A stretch of 64,000 nt of DNA from a virus. The first letter of the stretch is position 1. The number at the start of each line of letters is the position of its first letter. Positions 47,008-56,067 of the stretch are shown here, piece by piece. The translations under genes were made by a program, and so were the position numbers. The notes under the pieces were generated by a model. The model was not told the DNA's origin. It did no database searches and saw only the letters and a program-made list of their open reading frames with translations. The stretch is taken from the IMG/VR virus record IMGVR_UViG_3300023109_000021, positions 1 to 64,000 of that record; one strand, given 5' to 3'.

Positions 47008-49905
47008 ATGACAATAATAATAACATTAAGTTTTGCAGGTAATGAAACAGGTCCTTTTGACTTGTATTCTAACGTTGATGGATTTACCACACCGTTTAAT
47101 ACAACTGGTCCTGTTTCTAAAGCTGATCTATTAGCAGGATTTCAGGTTAATGCACCTGCAGGAACTACTGTTGTTAGATTGGATGACTTAAGTGGTCTTT
47201 GTTTAAATACTGAAACAGATATTTACACTTGTGCTACACCAAATTGTGATTTTGCTGGAGAGATACTTTGTAATATTACAACTACAACTACTACATCTAC
47301 TCCACCAACAACTACCACAACAACAAGTTATTTCCCAGATCCATTTGGTATACCATGTTTATGGTCTACTGATGGTGGTAATTCAGGAAGTGTAGCTGTA
47401 TATAACTTTAATACTAACACAAGTACAACTGTATTAGTTCCCAATGACTTTACTGACACAGTAGGTATTGAAAGACCTATTTGTGCTACAGAAGATAAAC
47501 TATGGTTAGCTAGTATAGTTGATCAAGGTTCTAATCCAACTAATGATAATGATGATAAAGTATACATTAGAGAGTGGAATATAGATGGAACTACACCAAA
47601 TGCTCCTACATTAACTTATGTAAGAGAGATAACAGTTCCTATGGGACAGACTTATGGACATAATCTGGGAGGAACTTCTGTATGGGCTATGACTGCAATA
47701 GATAATAATACACTTATTGTTGGAACAGGTAATAGATATGCTCCAGCACCATCAGAAGGTACTGGTGGTAGTAATTCAATTTATGTTTCTGAATTTAGTA
47801 TTGCAGCCGTAGGAAACATTATGATTGACTCAAATGATATATCTTCTGAGTGGGCAGCTCATCCAGGAACTAATGCAAGTAAGTTGAGTAACCTTACTTA
47901 TACAAATTCAGGACAACTTGTATTAGGATGGAGATGTGATCTTACCCCTAGTGGAGGTGGTCAGGAATATGCAGTAGGTAATTATTTAGTCGTATTCCCT
48001 GTAACTCCATCTAGTCCTGACTTTAGTATAAACAATCAGGTTATGCCTAGAATATTACTTCAAGATTATGGATTGCCAGAATTTTCAGCAGGTTATAATG
48101 GACCTAAAGATGTACCTTTCTGGGGTGTAAATGGATTAGCACAAGTTTTACAACCAGAAACTTTAGAGGTATACACAGTAAATCAATCAATTCCTAATAA
48201 TGTAACATCCAATACTTTTGTAAATAGTTCAAATAACTGGTTAAGTTCAGCTACAAACTGTTCTAACATTAATTTTATATCAGGTGATCCTGACCCTAAT
48301 TGTGGTCTTACTTATTTCCCTAACCTATTTGATGGCGATGGTGGTAGTTCTAATAATAATTACCTAGGACCTCAGACATTTACTTACTTTGGAATGACGT
48401 GTACAGCAAGTTTATCTAATAACTTAGGTGCTTGGTTTGTAAGCAATACAGATGGTGGTTTCTTAGGATGTAGTGGACTTATGTCACCTGATTCTGAGGG
48501 AGAAGATGTACTTTTAGGTGTACAAGGTAATGACTTTAATATTACAATTAATTTCCCTGTAGCAGTTAATGATATTCCAATTAGAGCTAGTGTTCTAAAT
48601 AGTAGTGCAGACGGTACAGGTGGAGATGTATATTATGTAGAAACTAATGGTGGAACTCCAACACTTTCTATAAATCAAGGATGTTTAGTTCAAGTTGATG
48701 GTAATAAACTGTGGGGTGGAATGGTGAATCCTAATTTACCTGGTACTCCTGTTATTAATAATTCTGGAGATGGAGAGTTTAAAGTTACTGCTCTGGCTAA
48801 CTATACATCTATGACTATATATGGTAATGCTCCAACTGGTGGAAAATTATTCTTAGGATGTCGTCCTTTAAATTGCCATAATATGGTATACATAACATAT
48901 GGAGGATTGGGTTGTTCTGATCCTGAAGAAGCAGGACGTTGTGTAGCTCCACCAAATGTTCCAGTAGCACAAACTTCTTATCAGCCAATTAAGATATGGA
49001 ATAAAACAACAGGTGCAATTACAGAAGTAGGACCTCCACCAGGTGAAGGTTTTGCTTCTGGCGATATTGGTATAGGTAATAATATACTTGTAGTATCAGC
49101 TAACTTTAACTATCAAAATCCAGCAGCACCTCCTACAGATCAGTGTTTTATAAAATATAATTATGTTAATGAAGCTGAGGTTCCTACCAATTTAGAATGG
49201 GATGAGGTAAGATATGTATTACCTCCTGTCTGGGATCAGTTCAATAACGGTTTTATTCCAAACATTGAAGTAATAAATGATAACACAATAGGTTTAACTG
49301 TAAGTACAACAAGTGGTGGTTTTGATCCTTTATATGATACTAGATTCTTAGAGTGTACGTTCCCTGAAAATGGTACAGAAATGATTACTGTAGAAAAGTT
49401 TGCACTTGCTGGAGCAGGTATTAACAATGCTGGTAATGCAGGAGATTTACTAATTACATATAAAGAAGATGGTGTAACACCAAATAAAGTAATAACTGTA
49501 GGATCTGTAGATCCCTACGTTGTTAATAATGTTATAACTGGTCATCTTGCAGTTCAACAATATGATTATGAAACAGGAGTTTTAGAGGTAAGTACAAGAG
49601 CTGAAGACTTTGGGGTTGAGACTGGAGGAGCAGCAGCTATTGCTCTATTTGACGGAAAACTTTATGTAGGTGCTACTACATGGGCTACAGTAGATCTAGA
49701 GCCTCCATATGCATGGACTGAATTAGTACCTAATGCTCCTGGTACACCTGATGCAGCTGGTGGAGCAAGTCAAATACCTGGATGTAGAATAAGTGATGGA
49801 TTTATTGTAGATCCTAATGTATCAACTACAACTACTAGTACTACTCCTAGCCCATCAGGACCCAAGACAATTTGGACATGGTTTGAATCAGAAATAAATC
49901 AATAA
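47008..49905 (+). CDS. Large fibre protein with N-terminal GPFxLYSD module and propeller-like body
   Basis: 965 residues. Residues 1-70 hold the module GPFDLYSNVDGFTTPF ... TVVRLDDLSGLCLN, shared with four small genes downstream. A Thr/Ser/Pro linker (about 90-112) leads to a long beta-rich body with repeated WSTDGG, KLWLASI, AMTAIDNNTLIVG, which looks like beta-propeller blades, and a second such segment near the end. A Thr-rich tail closes it. The module could be the anchor to the virion and the body the variable ligand-binding part. It is likely a receptor-binding fibre. Confidence 0.6.
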   Translation: MTIIITLSFAGNETGPFDLYSNVDGFTTPFNTTGPVSKADLLAGFQVNAPAGTTVVRLDDLSGLCLNTETDIYTCATPNCDFAGEILCNITTTTTTSTPPTTTTTTSYFPDPFGIPCLWSTDGGNSGSVAVYNFNTNTSTTVLVPNDFTDTVGIERPICATEDKLWLASIVDQGSNPTNDNDDKVYIREWNIDGTTPNAPTLTYVREITVPMGQTYGHNLGGTSVWAMTAIDNNTLIVGTGNRYAPAPSEGTGGSNSIYVSEFSIAAVGNIMIDSNDISSEWAAHPGTNASKLSNLTYTNSGQLVLGWRCDLTPSGGGQEYAVGNYLVVFPVTPSSPDFSINNQVMPRILLQDYGLPEFSAGYNGPKDVPFWGVNGLAQVLQPETLEVYTVNQSIPNNVTSNTFVNSSNNWLSSATNCSNINFISGDPDPNCGLTYFPNLFDGDGGSSNNNYLGPQTFTYFGMTCTASLSNNLGAWFVSNTDGGFLGCSGLMSPDSEGEDVLLGVQGNDFNITINFPVAVNDIPIRASVLNSSADGTGGDVYYVETNGGTPTLSINQGCLVQVDGNKLWGGMVNPNLPGTPVINNSGDGEFKVTALANYTSMTIYGNAPTGGKLFLGCRPLNCHNMVYITYGGLGCSDPEEAGRCVAPPNVPVAQTSYQPIKIWNKTTGAITEVGPPPGEGFASGDIGIGNNILVVSANFNYQNPAAPPTDQCFIKYNYVNEAEVPTNLEWDEVRYVLPPVWDQFNNGFIPNIEVINDNTIGLTVSTTSGGFDPLYDTRFLECTFPENGTEMITVEKFALAGAGINNAGNAGDLLITYKEDGVTPNKVITVGSVDPYVVNNVITGHLAVQQYDYETGVLEVSTRAEDFGVETGGAAAIALFDGKLYVGATTWATVDLEPPYAWTELVPNAPGTPDAAGGASQIPGCRISDGFIVDPNVSTTTTSTTPSPSGPKTIWTWFESEINQ

Positions 49906-49908
49906 AAT

Positions 49909-51300
49909 ATGAAAGTAACAAAAGAAATAAAAGATAAAATAGATCATATAATAAAAACCTTTGCAAAAGGTAATACGACTATTGTTTCTGTTGGACTAGG
50001 TCAAAAGGTTTCTGCTGGTAAAGTTACAGGAGATGCTGCTATTGTAATTGGAGTTACTGAAAAGAAACCAATTGAAGAATTGTCTTCTGAGGAAATTATA
50101 CCAAGTGAAGTTACTGTAGGTAATGAAGTTATTAAGATAGATATAATGCAACAGTCTCCAGTTCAACTCTTTGCTACATGTTCTGATTGTGGAGGATGGA
50201 ATGGATCTAACTCTGGACAATTTACAAACAGACAATTTACTAGACCTTTAAGAGGAGGAGTAACAATGACTTCTATAAACAATACTCCTTCTGTTGGTAC
50301 ATTAGGAACATTTGTACAAGATATAGCATCAGGAGCTATAATAGCACTTACTAATAATCACGTAACTATAGAAAATCCTACATACACAAGCGATAGAAAC
50401 TTAGCTGCTGCTACTGTAGACAATGATTATGATCCAATAAATAGAATATATCAAGGTACAGAAGCAGTTGGTCAGGTTCAACCTGTTAATGAAGTAGGAA
50501 TAAGTTTAAGATATGTTCCAATTCATTTAACTAATACAGGATTTGTTAATCAAGTGGATGCTGCAATATACTCTGTAAACTTTCAAGACATTGAGACTGA
50601 AAGTGTACCTTCATCACAACAATATGCATCATGGCAACCTATAGGTCTTGAAGGTGTAATAACTAATCAAAATCCTCCGTTTGCTACAACAGCTGAATTA
50701 GATGATATATATAATACAAACCCAGACATTTGGACATCAGGAAGAACTTCAGGATCTAGAGGTAAAGGAGTATGTGGGCACCTAAGAGTGTATCAGGCAC
50801 CTGTTGCTTCTAATGTTGCTACTGCCATTGGGACTGCAAGCTACAATGATCTCATTGCTGTAATTCGACCAGACGATACTACTCCAGAATCTCAACAACC
50901 AGGATGTTTAAATCCAGGATTACCAGGAGACTCAGGTTCTGCTGTATATGCTGAATTTGGTGGTGTTAAGAAATTAATAGGTCTACTTTTTGCTGGTACT
51001 TGTAATATGGCAATGATGCCTGCAGAATATAATGGTAACCCATGTTGCTCTGGTACACCAGGATTAAATTCATGTAGTACAATTTTTTATCTTTGTAGAA
51101 TAGATAGAATTGCTGAACAGCTAGGGATTGAATGGTGGGATGCTGCAGCTGCAAATCAATACACTGTTAACAAAGATACTATGGAGTATGTAACAGAAGC
51201 TGGAGGAAGCGATCAAAGAACTAAATTCTGTAACGGTAAGTTACATTACCAAGCAGGATTAACTAATACATTAAATAACCCTTGTATACCAACACCTTAA
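49909..51300 (+). CDS. Trypsin-like serine protease in the fibre locus
   Basis: 463 residues. The triad is readable: His151 in ALTNNHV, Asp217 in VDAAIYSV and Ser342 in PGLPGDSGSAV. The first 85 residues (VSVGLGQKVSAGK ... AIVIGVTEKKPIEELSSEEIIPSEV) match the N-terminal part of the bacterial Nal1-like protease group. Eight or more cysteines (CSDCGG, NPCCSG) suggest disulphides or metal sites. Such a gene between fibres is unusual; it may mature fibre proteins or cut host surface proteins during adsorption. There is no signal peptide, consistent with release in the virion. Confidence 0.8.
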   Translation: MKVTKEIKDKIDHIIKTFAKGNTTIVSVGLGQKVSAGKVTGDAAIVIGVTEKKPIEELSSEEIIPSEVTVGNEVIKIDIMQQSPVQLFATCSDCGGWNGSNSGQFTNRQFTRPLRGGVTMTSINNTPSVGTLGTFVQDIASGAIIALTNNHVTIENPTYTSDRNLAAATVDNDYDPINRIYQGTEAVGQVQPVNEVGISLRYVPIHLTNTGFVNQVDAAIYSVNFQDIETESVPSSQQYASWQPIGLEGVITNQNPPFATTAELDDIYNTNPDIWTSGRTSGSRGKGVCGHLRVYQAPVASNVATAIGTASYNDLIAVIRPDDTTPESQQPGCLNPGLPGDSGSAVYAEFGGVKKLIGLLFAGTCNMAMMPAEYNGNPCCSGTPGLNSCSTIFYLCRIDRIAEQLGIEWWDAAAANQYTVNKDTMEYVTEAGGSDQRTKFCNGKLHYQAGLTNTLNNPCIPTP

Positions 51301-51314
51301 AAATATAAAATATC

Positions 51315-52472
51315 ATGTCAAATAATTGCTCAAATTGCTATAACGGATGTACTGAAGTATCTTCAGACAAATGCGTTAAATATACAGGAGTAGATGTCCC
51401 TGTCTTAGGAATAAAACATGGAGACTCTCTATCGTTTGTAGAACAATCTCTAATAACTTATTTATCATCAACTCTTAATGGGACAGGGGTATTTCCTATA
51501 ATTCCACCATCTATAATATGTCCTACAGTACAGAGTAACTTAGATGATTGTAATCCATTATCTTTAAATAATTATTTAGAGGGCATAATTAAATCATTGT
51601 GTCAAATTGAAGAAACTATAGGTGTTATTCAAGAAGAGGTGCCTACTGATCCATATATACTAGGATGTCTTAGTGTTCCAGGTATCACTGATGACCCTAA
51701 TGCTACAAGCACTGATACACAAGCTGTAATACAAGCTGTAATTAATAAGGTTTGTGAAGTTCAGCAGAATCTAAATAACTTTATAACATATGTAAATAAT
51801 ACTTTTGTTGCAATTTCAGATATAAATACATACATTGAAAACTACATAAATAATAATCCAACTCAAACTTTAATTAGCAACAGAATGGTTCCCTTTTCTG
51901 CTACACCATATTTTGGAAGCTTAGGTAACTTTAATGCTTCTGGTGCTGGTATAGGTGATTGGGATAGAATATTTTTATGTAATGGTGCTAATGGAACTCC
52001 AGATCTTAGAGGAAGAGTTGTTGTAGCATCTACAACAGGAATGCCTGGAGGTGGTGGTCTTGATCCAGCTGTAGTTCCAATACTTGGACAAGTTCCAGAA
52101 TGGAGTTTAGGTACTACTAGTGGAGCGTATAGAGTAACGCTAGACTCATCTGAAATACCTCCACATACACATGTTTCAACTGTAACCTCTAGTCTTACTC
52201 CAGAAAGTCATACTCACAAAGTAGTTTCATTAGGGACTGCTAATACTCAAGATCCAGTTCAAACTGACCAACAAATAAGACAAGGTTATTCAACTGGTGG
52301 TAATTTAGGATACGCAATGAGAGGAACATCTTCTCCAGCTACAAACGGATTAACAAGTGAAGTTACTCAAACTTTAAATGTTGGTGTATCACTAGCAGAT
52401 ACAGGAGGTGGACAAGATCATGCTAACTGGCAACCTGGATACGGAGCATATTATATAATTTACATACCTTAA
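51315..52472 (+). CDS. Tail fibre with collar domain
   Basis: 385 residues. The N-terminal part has cysteines (NCSNCYNGC) and helical coiled stretches (VCEVQQNLNNFITYVNNTF). From about residue 190 it follows the phage tail-collar pattern: WDRIFLCNGANGTPDLRGRVVVAS, then SSEIPPHTHVS and a closing HANWQPGYGAYYIIYIP. In T4-like short fibres this domain makes a trimeric knob with a metal-binding HxH. Receptor-binding or fibre tip role is likely. Confidence 0.8.
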   Translation: MSNNCSNCYNGCTEVSSDKCVKYTGVDVPVLGIKHGDSLSFVEQSLITYLSSTLNGTGVFPIIPPSIICPTVQSNLDDCNPLSLNNYLEGIIKSLCQIEETIGVIQEEVPTDPYILGCLSVPGITDDPNATSTDTQAVIQAVINKVCEVQQNLNNFITYVNNTFVAISDINTYIENYINNNPTQTLISNRMVPFSATPYFGSLGNFNASGAGIGDWDRIFLCNGANGTPDLRGRVVVASTTGMPGGGGLDPAVVPILGQVPEWSLGTTSGAYRVTLDSSEIPPHTHVSTVTSSLTPESHTHKVVSLGTANTQDPVQTDQQIRQGYSTGGNLGYAMRGTSSPATNGLTSEVTQTLNVGVSLADTGGGQDHANWQPGYGAYYIIYIP

Positions 52473-52484
52473 AATAAAAACAAA

Positions 52485-52811
52485 ATGGCATACTTACCTG
52501 TAAACCCTTGCTGCACTGATGTAGTTTTAAATAGCCCTTGTGGATGTACATCAAATTGTAACTGTTCTACAAACTCATGTGGAACAAATGGTCCTCTGTC
52601 AAGCACAGTTGTGTATGATGGTCCTACAACTCCATGTACAAACATAGAAGCTTGTGACACATTGAATGTAGCATTATCAAAAATAGATGCTCTTCTTTGT
52701 GCATTACAAGTTCAACAAGTTAAAAACACTCAAGAGATTGCTGCAATGAAAGCTCAAATAATTGATATAAATAATCAAATAACAAATATTAATAATAACT
52801 GTTGCTCATAA
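52485..52811 (+). CDS. Small Cys-rich fibre protein with coiled-coil tail
   Basis: 108 residues. First half: eleven cysteines (CCTDVVLNSPCGCTSNCNC). Second half: a heptad helix (LCALQVQQVKNTQEIAAMKAQIIDINNQI) ending in CC, fit for a trimer locked by disulphides or metal. It lies between the collar fibre and the GPFxLYSD genes, so it is probably a small fibre or a fibre trimerisation cap. Confidence 0.55.
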   Translation: MAYLPVNPCCTDVVLNSPCGCTSNCNCSTNSCGTNGPLSSTVVYDGPTTPCTNIEACDTLNVALSKIDALLCALQVQQVKNTQEIAAMKAQIIDINNQITNINNNCCS

Positions 52812-52813
52812 TT

Positions 52814-53032
52814 ATGACTGTACTTTTAACAATACCTACTATAGGTACCGATGCTGATAACTTTGAACTTTATTCAGATAAAGATAACTTTAGTGATCCT
52901 TTTGAAACAGGTATATCTAGAGCAGATTTATTAATTGGATATACTAGTTCTGTTGTACCAGACTATTCAAGTATAGTAAGAGTTACATCTAGCTTTAAGT
53001 GTATTAATTCTTTAGATATTACACTACAATAA
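52814..53032 (+). CDS. GPFxLYSD-module protein A, 72 residues
   Basis: Start at 52814 is chosen two bases after the previous stop. The module runs as DNFELYSDKDNFSDPF ... RADLLIGY ... SIVRVTSSFKCINS. It is one of five copies in the window (see 47008, 53060, 54190, 54427), here standing alone. Predicted all-beta, no signal peptide. Likely a virion decoration or adaptor domain. Confidence 0.6.
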   Translation: MTVLLTIPTIGTDADNFELYSDKDNFSDPFETGISRADLLIGYTSSVVPDYSSIVRVTSSFKCINSLDITLQ

Positions 53033-53059
53033 ATTAAAATAAACACAACAATATAAGAT

Positions 53060-54172
53060 ATGTTAATACAAATAACCATAACTATTCCTCCGTCTGGCAT
53101 TGCTGGACCGTTTGATTTATTTTCAGATGCAAATGGATATGTTTCCCCTTTTGAAACACAAGTACCAGCTACAGAATTAGAGTCTGGTTATGTTGTAGAA
53201 CTTCCTATAGGTGCAACTATTATTAGAGTTTGCTCTGTAGGTGACTGTGAAAATTGTATTGACATACCAACTAATTGCCCAACTACTACAACAACATCAT
53301 CTAGTAGTACAACAACTACAAGTACTAGTAGTACATCTACTACTACATCAACTAGTTCAACAACAACAACAAGCACTACAGCACCACCTCCTTATAAGTT
53401 TAACTGGGAGTTGCGAAGTCAAACTCCATCAACTATAGGAACTGTAAATCTTAAAATAACTGTAGACGGAATATCTGTTGTAAATTCTACAATAACTGTA
53501 GGTAATACTATACAATCTGGTCAATTACTTATCCAAGCTGGAGCTATTGTACAAGCAACTATGACTAATGAAAAAGTTGGATCTTGGGATTTTGGAAACA
53601 AGGTAGTTAAAAATGGAAGTTTATATCAACCAAATGATACATGTAATCCTTGTGTTGATGAATTAATAACTCCACTTTTCCAATCTTATGTAATGGAATC
53701 TTTCGATCAAGACTGGTTTTTCGATGGTGTAATTATAGTTCCAACCACAACTACTACTACAAGTTCTTCAAGTACAAGTACAACAACAAGTACAAGTACA
53801 TCTAGTACCACAACTACTACAACTACGTGTGATTGTAGCTTAAATGGTCTTTCTGCGGTATATGTAGTACCACCAACTACTACAACAACAACAAGTTCTA
53901 ATCCAATTGTAGATCCAGGAGCAATATCATCTCAAACAAATCCAAGTATATCAGATTGTTCCTTAGTACTAGATAGTCTTTGTTATATACAACATCAAGC
54001 AGTAGGAACAATAAGTGTAAATGATAGAATATTTAATAATCCTGGAGCTACTAACCCATTTAATGGAAATGGAAACTTTTATAAAATACGACTTAATACA
54101 AATGCTAGTCAATACTCTGCTAGAGTAAACAGTAGCGGATATATATTAGCTCCAATATCAATATGTTTCTAA
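53060..54172 (+). CDS. GPFxLYSD-module fibre protein with Thr-rich linkers
   Basis: 370 residues. Module at 1-72 (GPFDLFSDANGYVSPF ... IIRVCSVGDCENC), Thr/Ser linker (75-110), a beta domain (115-225), second Thr/Ser linker (228-250), short Cys segment, third Thr run, and a C-terminal beta domain. This modular chain of domain-linker-domain is typical of fibres that reach out from the virion. Confidence 0.6.
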   Translation: MLIQITITIPPSGIAGPFDLFSDANGYVSPFETQVPATELESGYVVELPIGATIIRVCSVGDCENCIDIPTNCPTTTTTSSSSTTTTSTSSTSTTTSTSSTTTTSTTAPPPYKFNWELRSQTPSTIGTVNLKITVDGISVVNSTITVGNTIQSGQLLIQAGAIVQATMTNEKVGSWDFGNKVVKNGSLYQPNDTCNPCVDELITPLFQSYVMESFDQDWFFDGVIIVPTTTTTTSSSSTSTTTSTSTSSTTTTTTTCDCSLNGLSAVYVVPPTTTTTTSSNPIVDPGAISSQTNPSISDCSLVLDSLCYIQHQAVGTISVNDRIFNNPGATNPFNGNGNFYKIRLNTNASQYSARVNSSGYILAPISICF

Positions 54173-54189
54173 ATAAAAAAAAATAAACT

Positions 54190-54423
54190 ATGGCAGCATC
54201 AAATGTAAGAATTAGCTTAACTTCAGCAGGAGTCTGTTCTGGACCTGTAAATATATTTTCAAATGCAGATGGTTTTACAACACCATTTGCAACAGGTATC
54301 TCAATAGCAATATTAACAGGACTCTTTGGTTTTTTAACACCTGTTCCTGCTGGTACAACTATAGTTAGAGTTCAGAACGCAAATCTTAATTGTCAAAATT
54401 ACGAACAAGTACTAATAACATAA
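54190..54423 (+). CDS. GPFxLYSD-module protein B, 77 residues
   Basis: Stand-alone copy: GPVNIFSNADGFTTPF ... PAGTTIVRVQNANLNCQN. It is closest to the module of 47008-49905, including FTTPF and PAGTT(I/V)VR. It lies four bases before the next copy, so both are translated together. Confidence 0.6.
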   Translation: MAASNVRISLTSAGVCSGPVNIFSNADGFTTPFATGISIAILTGLFGFLTPVPAGTTIVRVQNANLNCQNYEQVLIT

Positions 54424-54426
54424 CAA

Positions 54427-54651
54427 ATGACAGGAGCAATACAATTTTCACAACTAGGTGTAGATACAGGACCTTTTTACTTGTACTCAGATGTAAATGA
54501 CTACACAGCACCAATTGAATCAGGTATAACTAGAGATCAATTAATAGCAGGTTATCCAACAGATCAAATACCTGACAATACACAAATTATTAGAGTAGTC
54601 TCTTTTGGAAGCTGTATAAATACTGTAGAAATAATAGTAGAACCTCAATAA
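54427..54651 (+). CDS. GPFxLYSD-module protein C, 74 residues
   Basis: Stand-alone copy: GPFYLYSDVNDYTAPI ... RDQLIAGY ... TQIIRVVSFGSCINT. Last gene of the fibre locus, followed after 34 bases by an intrinsic terminator. Confidence 0.6.
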   Translation: MTGAIQFSQLGVDTGPFYLYSDVNDYTAPIESGITRDQLIAGYPTDQIPDNTQIIRVVSFGSCINTVEIIVEPQ

Positions 54652-54685
54652 TAAAAAGTCTTGTTTTGTTGGTTTTACAAGGCTT

Positions 54686-54717
54686 CTCCTAGGGTGTAAT
54701 AGCCCTGGGAGTTTTTT
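54686..54717 (+). terminator. Intrinsic terminator ending the fibre locus
   Basis: CTCCTAGGG (54686-54694) pairs with CCCTGGGAG (54703-54711; one T-G pair), eight-base loop, followed by six T (54712-54717). Confidence 0.85.
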
Positions 54718-54765
54718 ATTTATAACTAAACTAGTTATAAAGAATAACCATCCTTAGTAAATTTA

Positions 54766-54798
54766 TTTGTAATATCCAAAATAAATTTCATATCTTTA
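54766..54798 (+). promoter_or_regulatory. Probable promoter for the tail-adaptor unit
   Basis: TTTG at 54766-54769, 21-base spacer, TATCTTTA at 54791-54798 (TAnnTTTG with a changed last base). It follows the terminator at 54686 and precedes the ATG at 54824 by 25 bases. Confidence 0.45.
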
Positions 54799-54823
54799 CC
54801 ATATTTAACTAAACCCACACCTT

Positions 54824-56065
54824 ATGTCTTACTCTGAAGATTTACTTGTCCAGTTAAAATCATTACTAGCTTGGAAGAAAAGTAAAAAGTTTTATGCTGA
54901 TAAATTAAATATTACAGAAGATGAAGTAAATGAGTTACTGAAAGAAATAAAAAAGCAAGATGAAGATCCTGCAGAAAACTTTATTAAAGAGGCTGGTAAA
55001 CTTAATGAGCAAATTGAGTTTGTAAAAAAAGTAAACAATGAAAAGGGAACAATAGAGAGCACAATAACTCTTGACTTTGAGCCAAAGAATGATATAGAGC
55101 TAGCAGAGTTACACAAGATAGATTTAGAAAAGTATATAATTACTAACTATTGGTCTAAAGTTCTACCTACTGGAAAGTTTACATCTTCTATCTTTTCTAA
55201 AAGAAAAGGTCCACAAGATTACACAGCTGATGATTTCAGCAAGTTCTTAGAGAACTATAAATCAAACTACATTCCTATTCCTGCTCCTGAGATGGAGCTA
55301 AAACCTCTGGTAGATATTGAGTTATCTTTATCAGATTATCACTTAGCTAAAAGATATGTTGATGGAGATAATGATCCACAAACTAGAGCTAATAGATTTG
55401 TGCAAATAGCAGAAGCTTTAACTCATAAAGTTAGATCTATTTATAATATAAATAAAGTGGTGTTTCCTATATCTAATGATTTCTTTCATACAGATAATTA
55501 TCAGAACACTACAACTAATGGTACTCCTCAAGATATAATATTAGATTATGCATCAGAGTACGAGATGGGATTTAATCTTTTAGTAGATACTATTAAAATG
55601 TTAAAGACCAATTCTAAACATGTTGAGGTTATTTTAGTACAAGGTAATCACGATAGAACTAAATCATATTACTTAGCCCATGCGCTAGATATATTCTTTA
55701 AAAAAGATGATAATATATCATTTGTTAGAGAAGAAGGATTGATTAAAGCAACTGTAGTGGGTAATACGTTTATTGGATTCCATCATGGTAACTGTAAGAT
55801 TGATGCCTTACCTTTACTATTTGCTACACATCCAACTTATAGTAAGTGGTTTGGAGATGCTACGTATAGAGAAGTTCATACAGGTGACAAGCATCATTAT
55901 ATGGCAAAGGAAATAAAAGGAGTTAGGATACAACAAATGCCTAGTTTATCTGGAACAGATAGGTGGCATAAAGATAATAATTTTGTACATAGTGTACGAG
56001 CTGCTCTAGCTTTGGTTTATGATTTTAAAGTAGGCAAAGTAGCTGAATTTGAAGAAAGAATATAA
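54824..56065 (+). CDS. Calcineurin-like metallophosphoesterase
   Basis: 413 residues. An N-terminal helical HTH-like segment (SLLAWKKSKKFYADKLNITEDEVNELL) precedes the phosphoesterase core: DYH at 171-173, NDFFHTD at 218-224, GNHD at 274-277, FHHGN and HTGDKHH. These give the di-metal site of Mre11/SbcD-type enzymes. Such genes sit among tail genes in crAss-like phages. It may be a nuclease acting on DNA during packaging or entry, or a 2',3'-phosphoesterase; the substrate is unknown. Confidence 0.8.
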   Translation: MSYSEDLLVQLKSLLAWKKSKKFYADKLNITEDEVNELLKEIKKQDEDPAENFIKEAGKLNEQIEFVKKVNNEKGTIESTITLDFEPKNDIELAELHKIDLEKYIITNYWSKVLPTGKFTSSIFSKRKGPQDYTADDFSKFLENYKSNYIPIPAPEMELKPLVDIELSLSDYHLAKRYVDGDNDPQTRANRFVQIAEALTHKVRSIYNINKVVFPISNDFFHTDNYQNTTTNGTPQDIILDYASEYEMGFNLLVDTIKMLKTNSKHVEVILVQGNHDRTKSYYLAHALDIFFKKDDNISFVREEGLIKATVVGNTFIGFHHGNCKIDALPLLFATHPTYSKWFGDATYREVHTGDKHHYMAKEIKGVRIQQMPSLSGTDRWHKDNNFVHSVRAALALVYDFKVGKVAEFEERI

Positions 56066-56067
56066 TT

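Noticed and set aside
53280-53830. Dense short DNA repeats resembling a CRISPR or satellite array
   Set aside because: The repeats are ACA/ACT/AGT codons encoding Thr/Ser linkers in one open frame; there are no unique spacers of constant length.
54824-56065. Reading the metallophosphoesterase as a lysis or cell-wall enzyme
   Set aside because: GNHD and the other metal motifs place it in the calcineurin-like phosphoesterase group; no peptidoglycan-binding features are seen.
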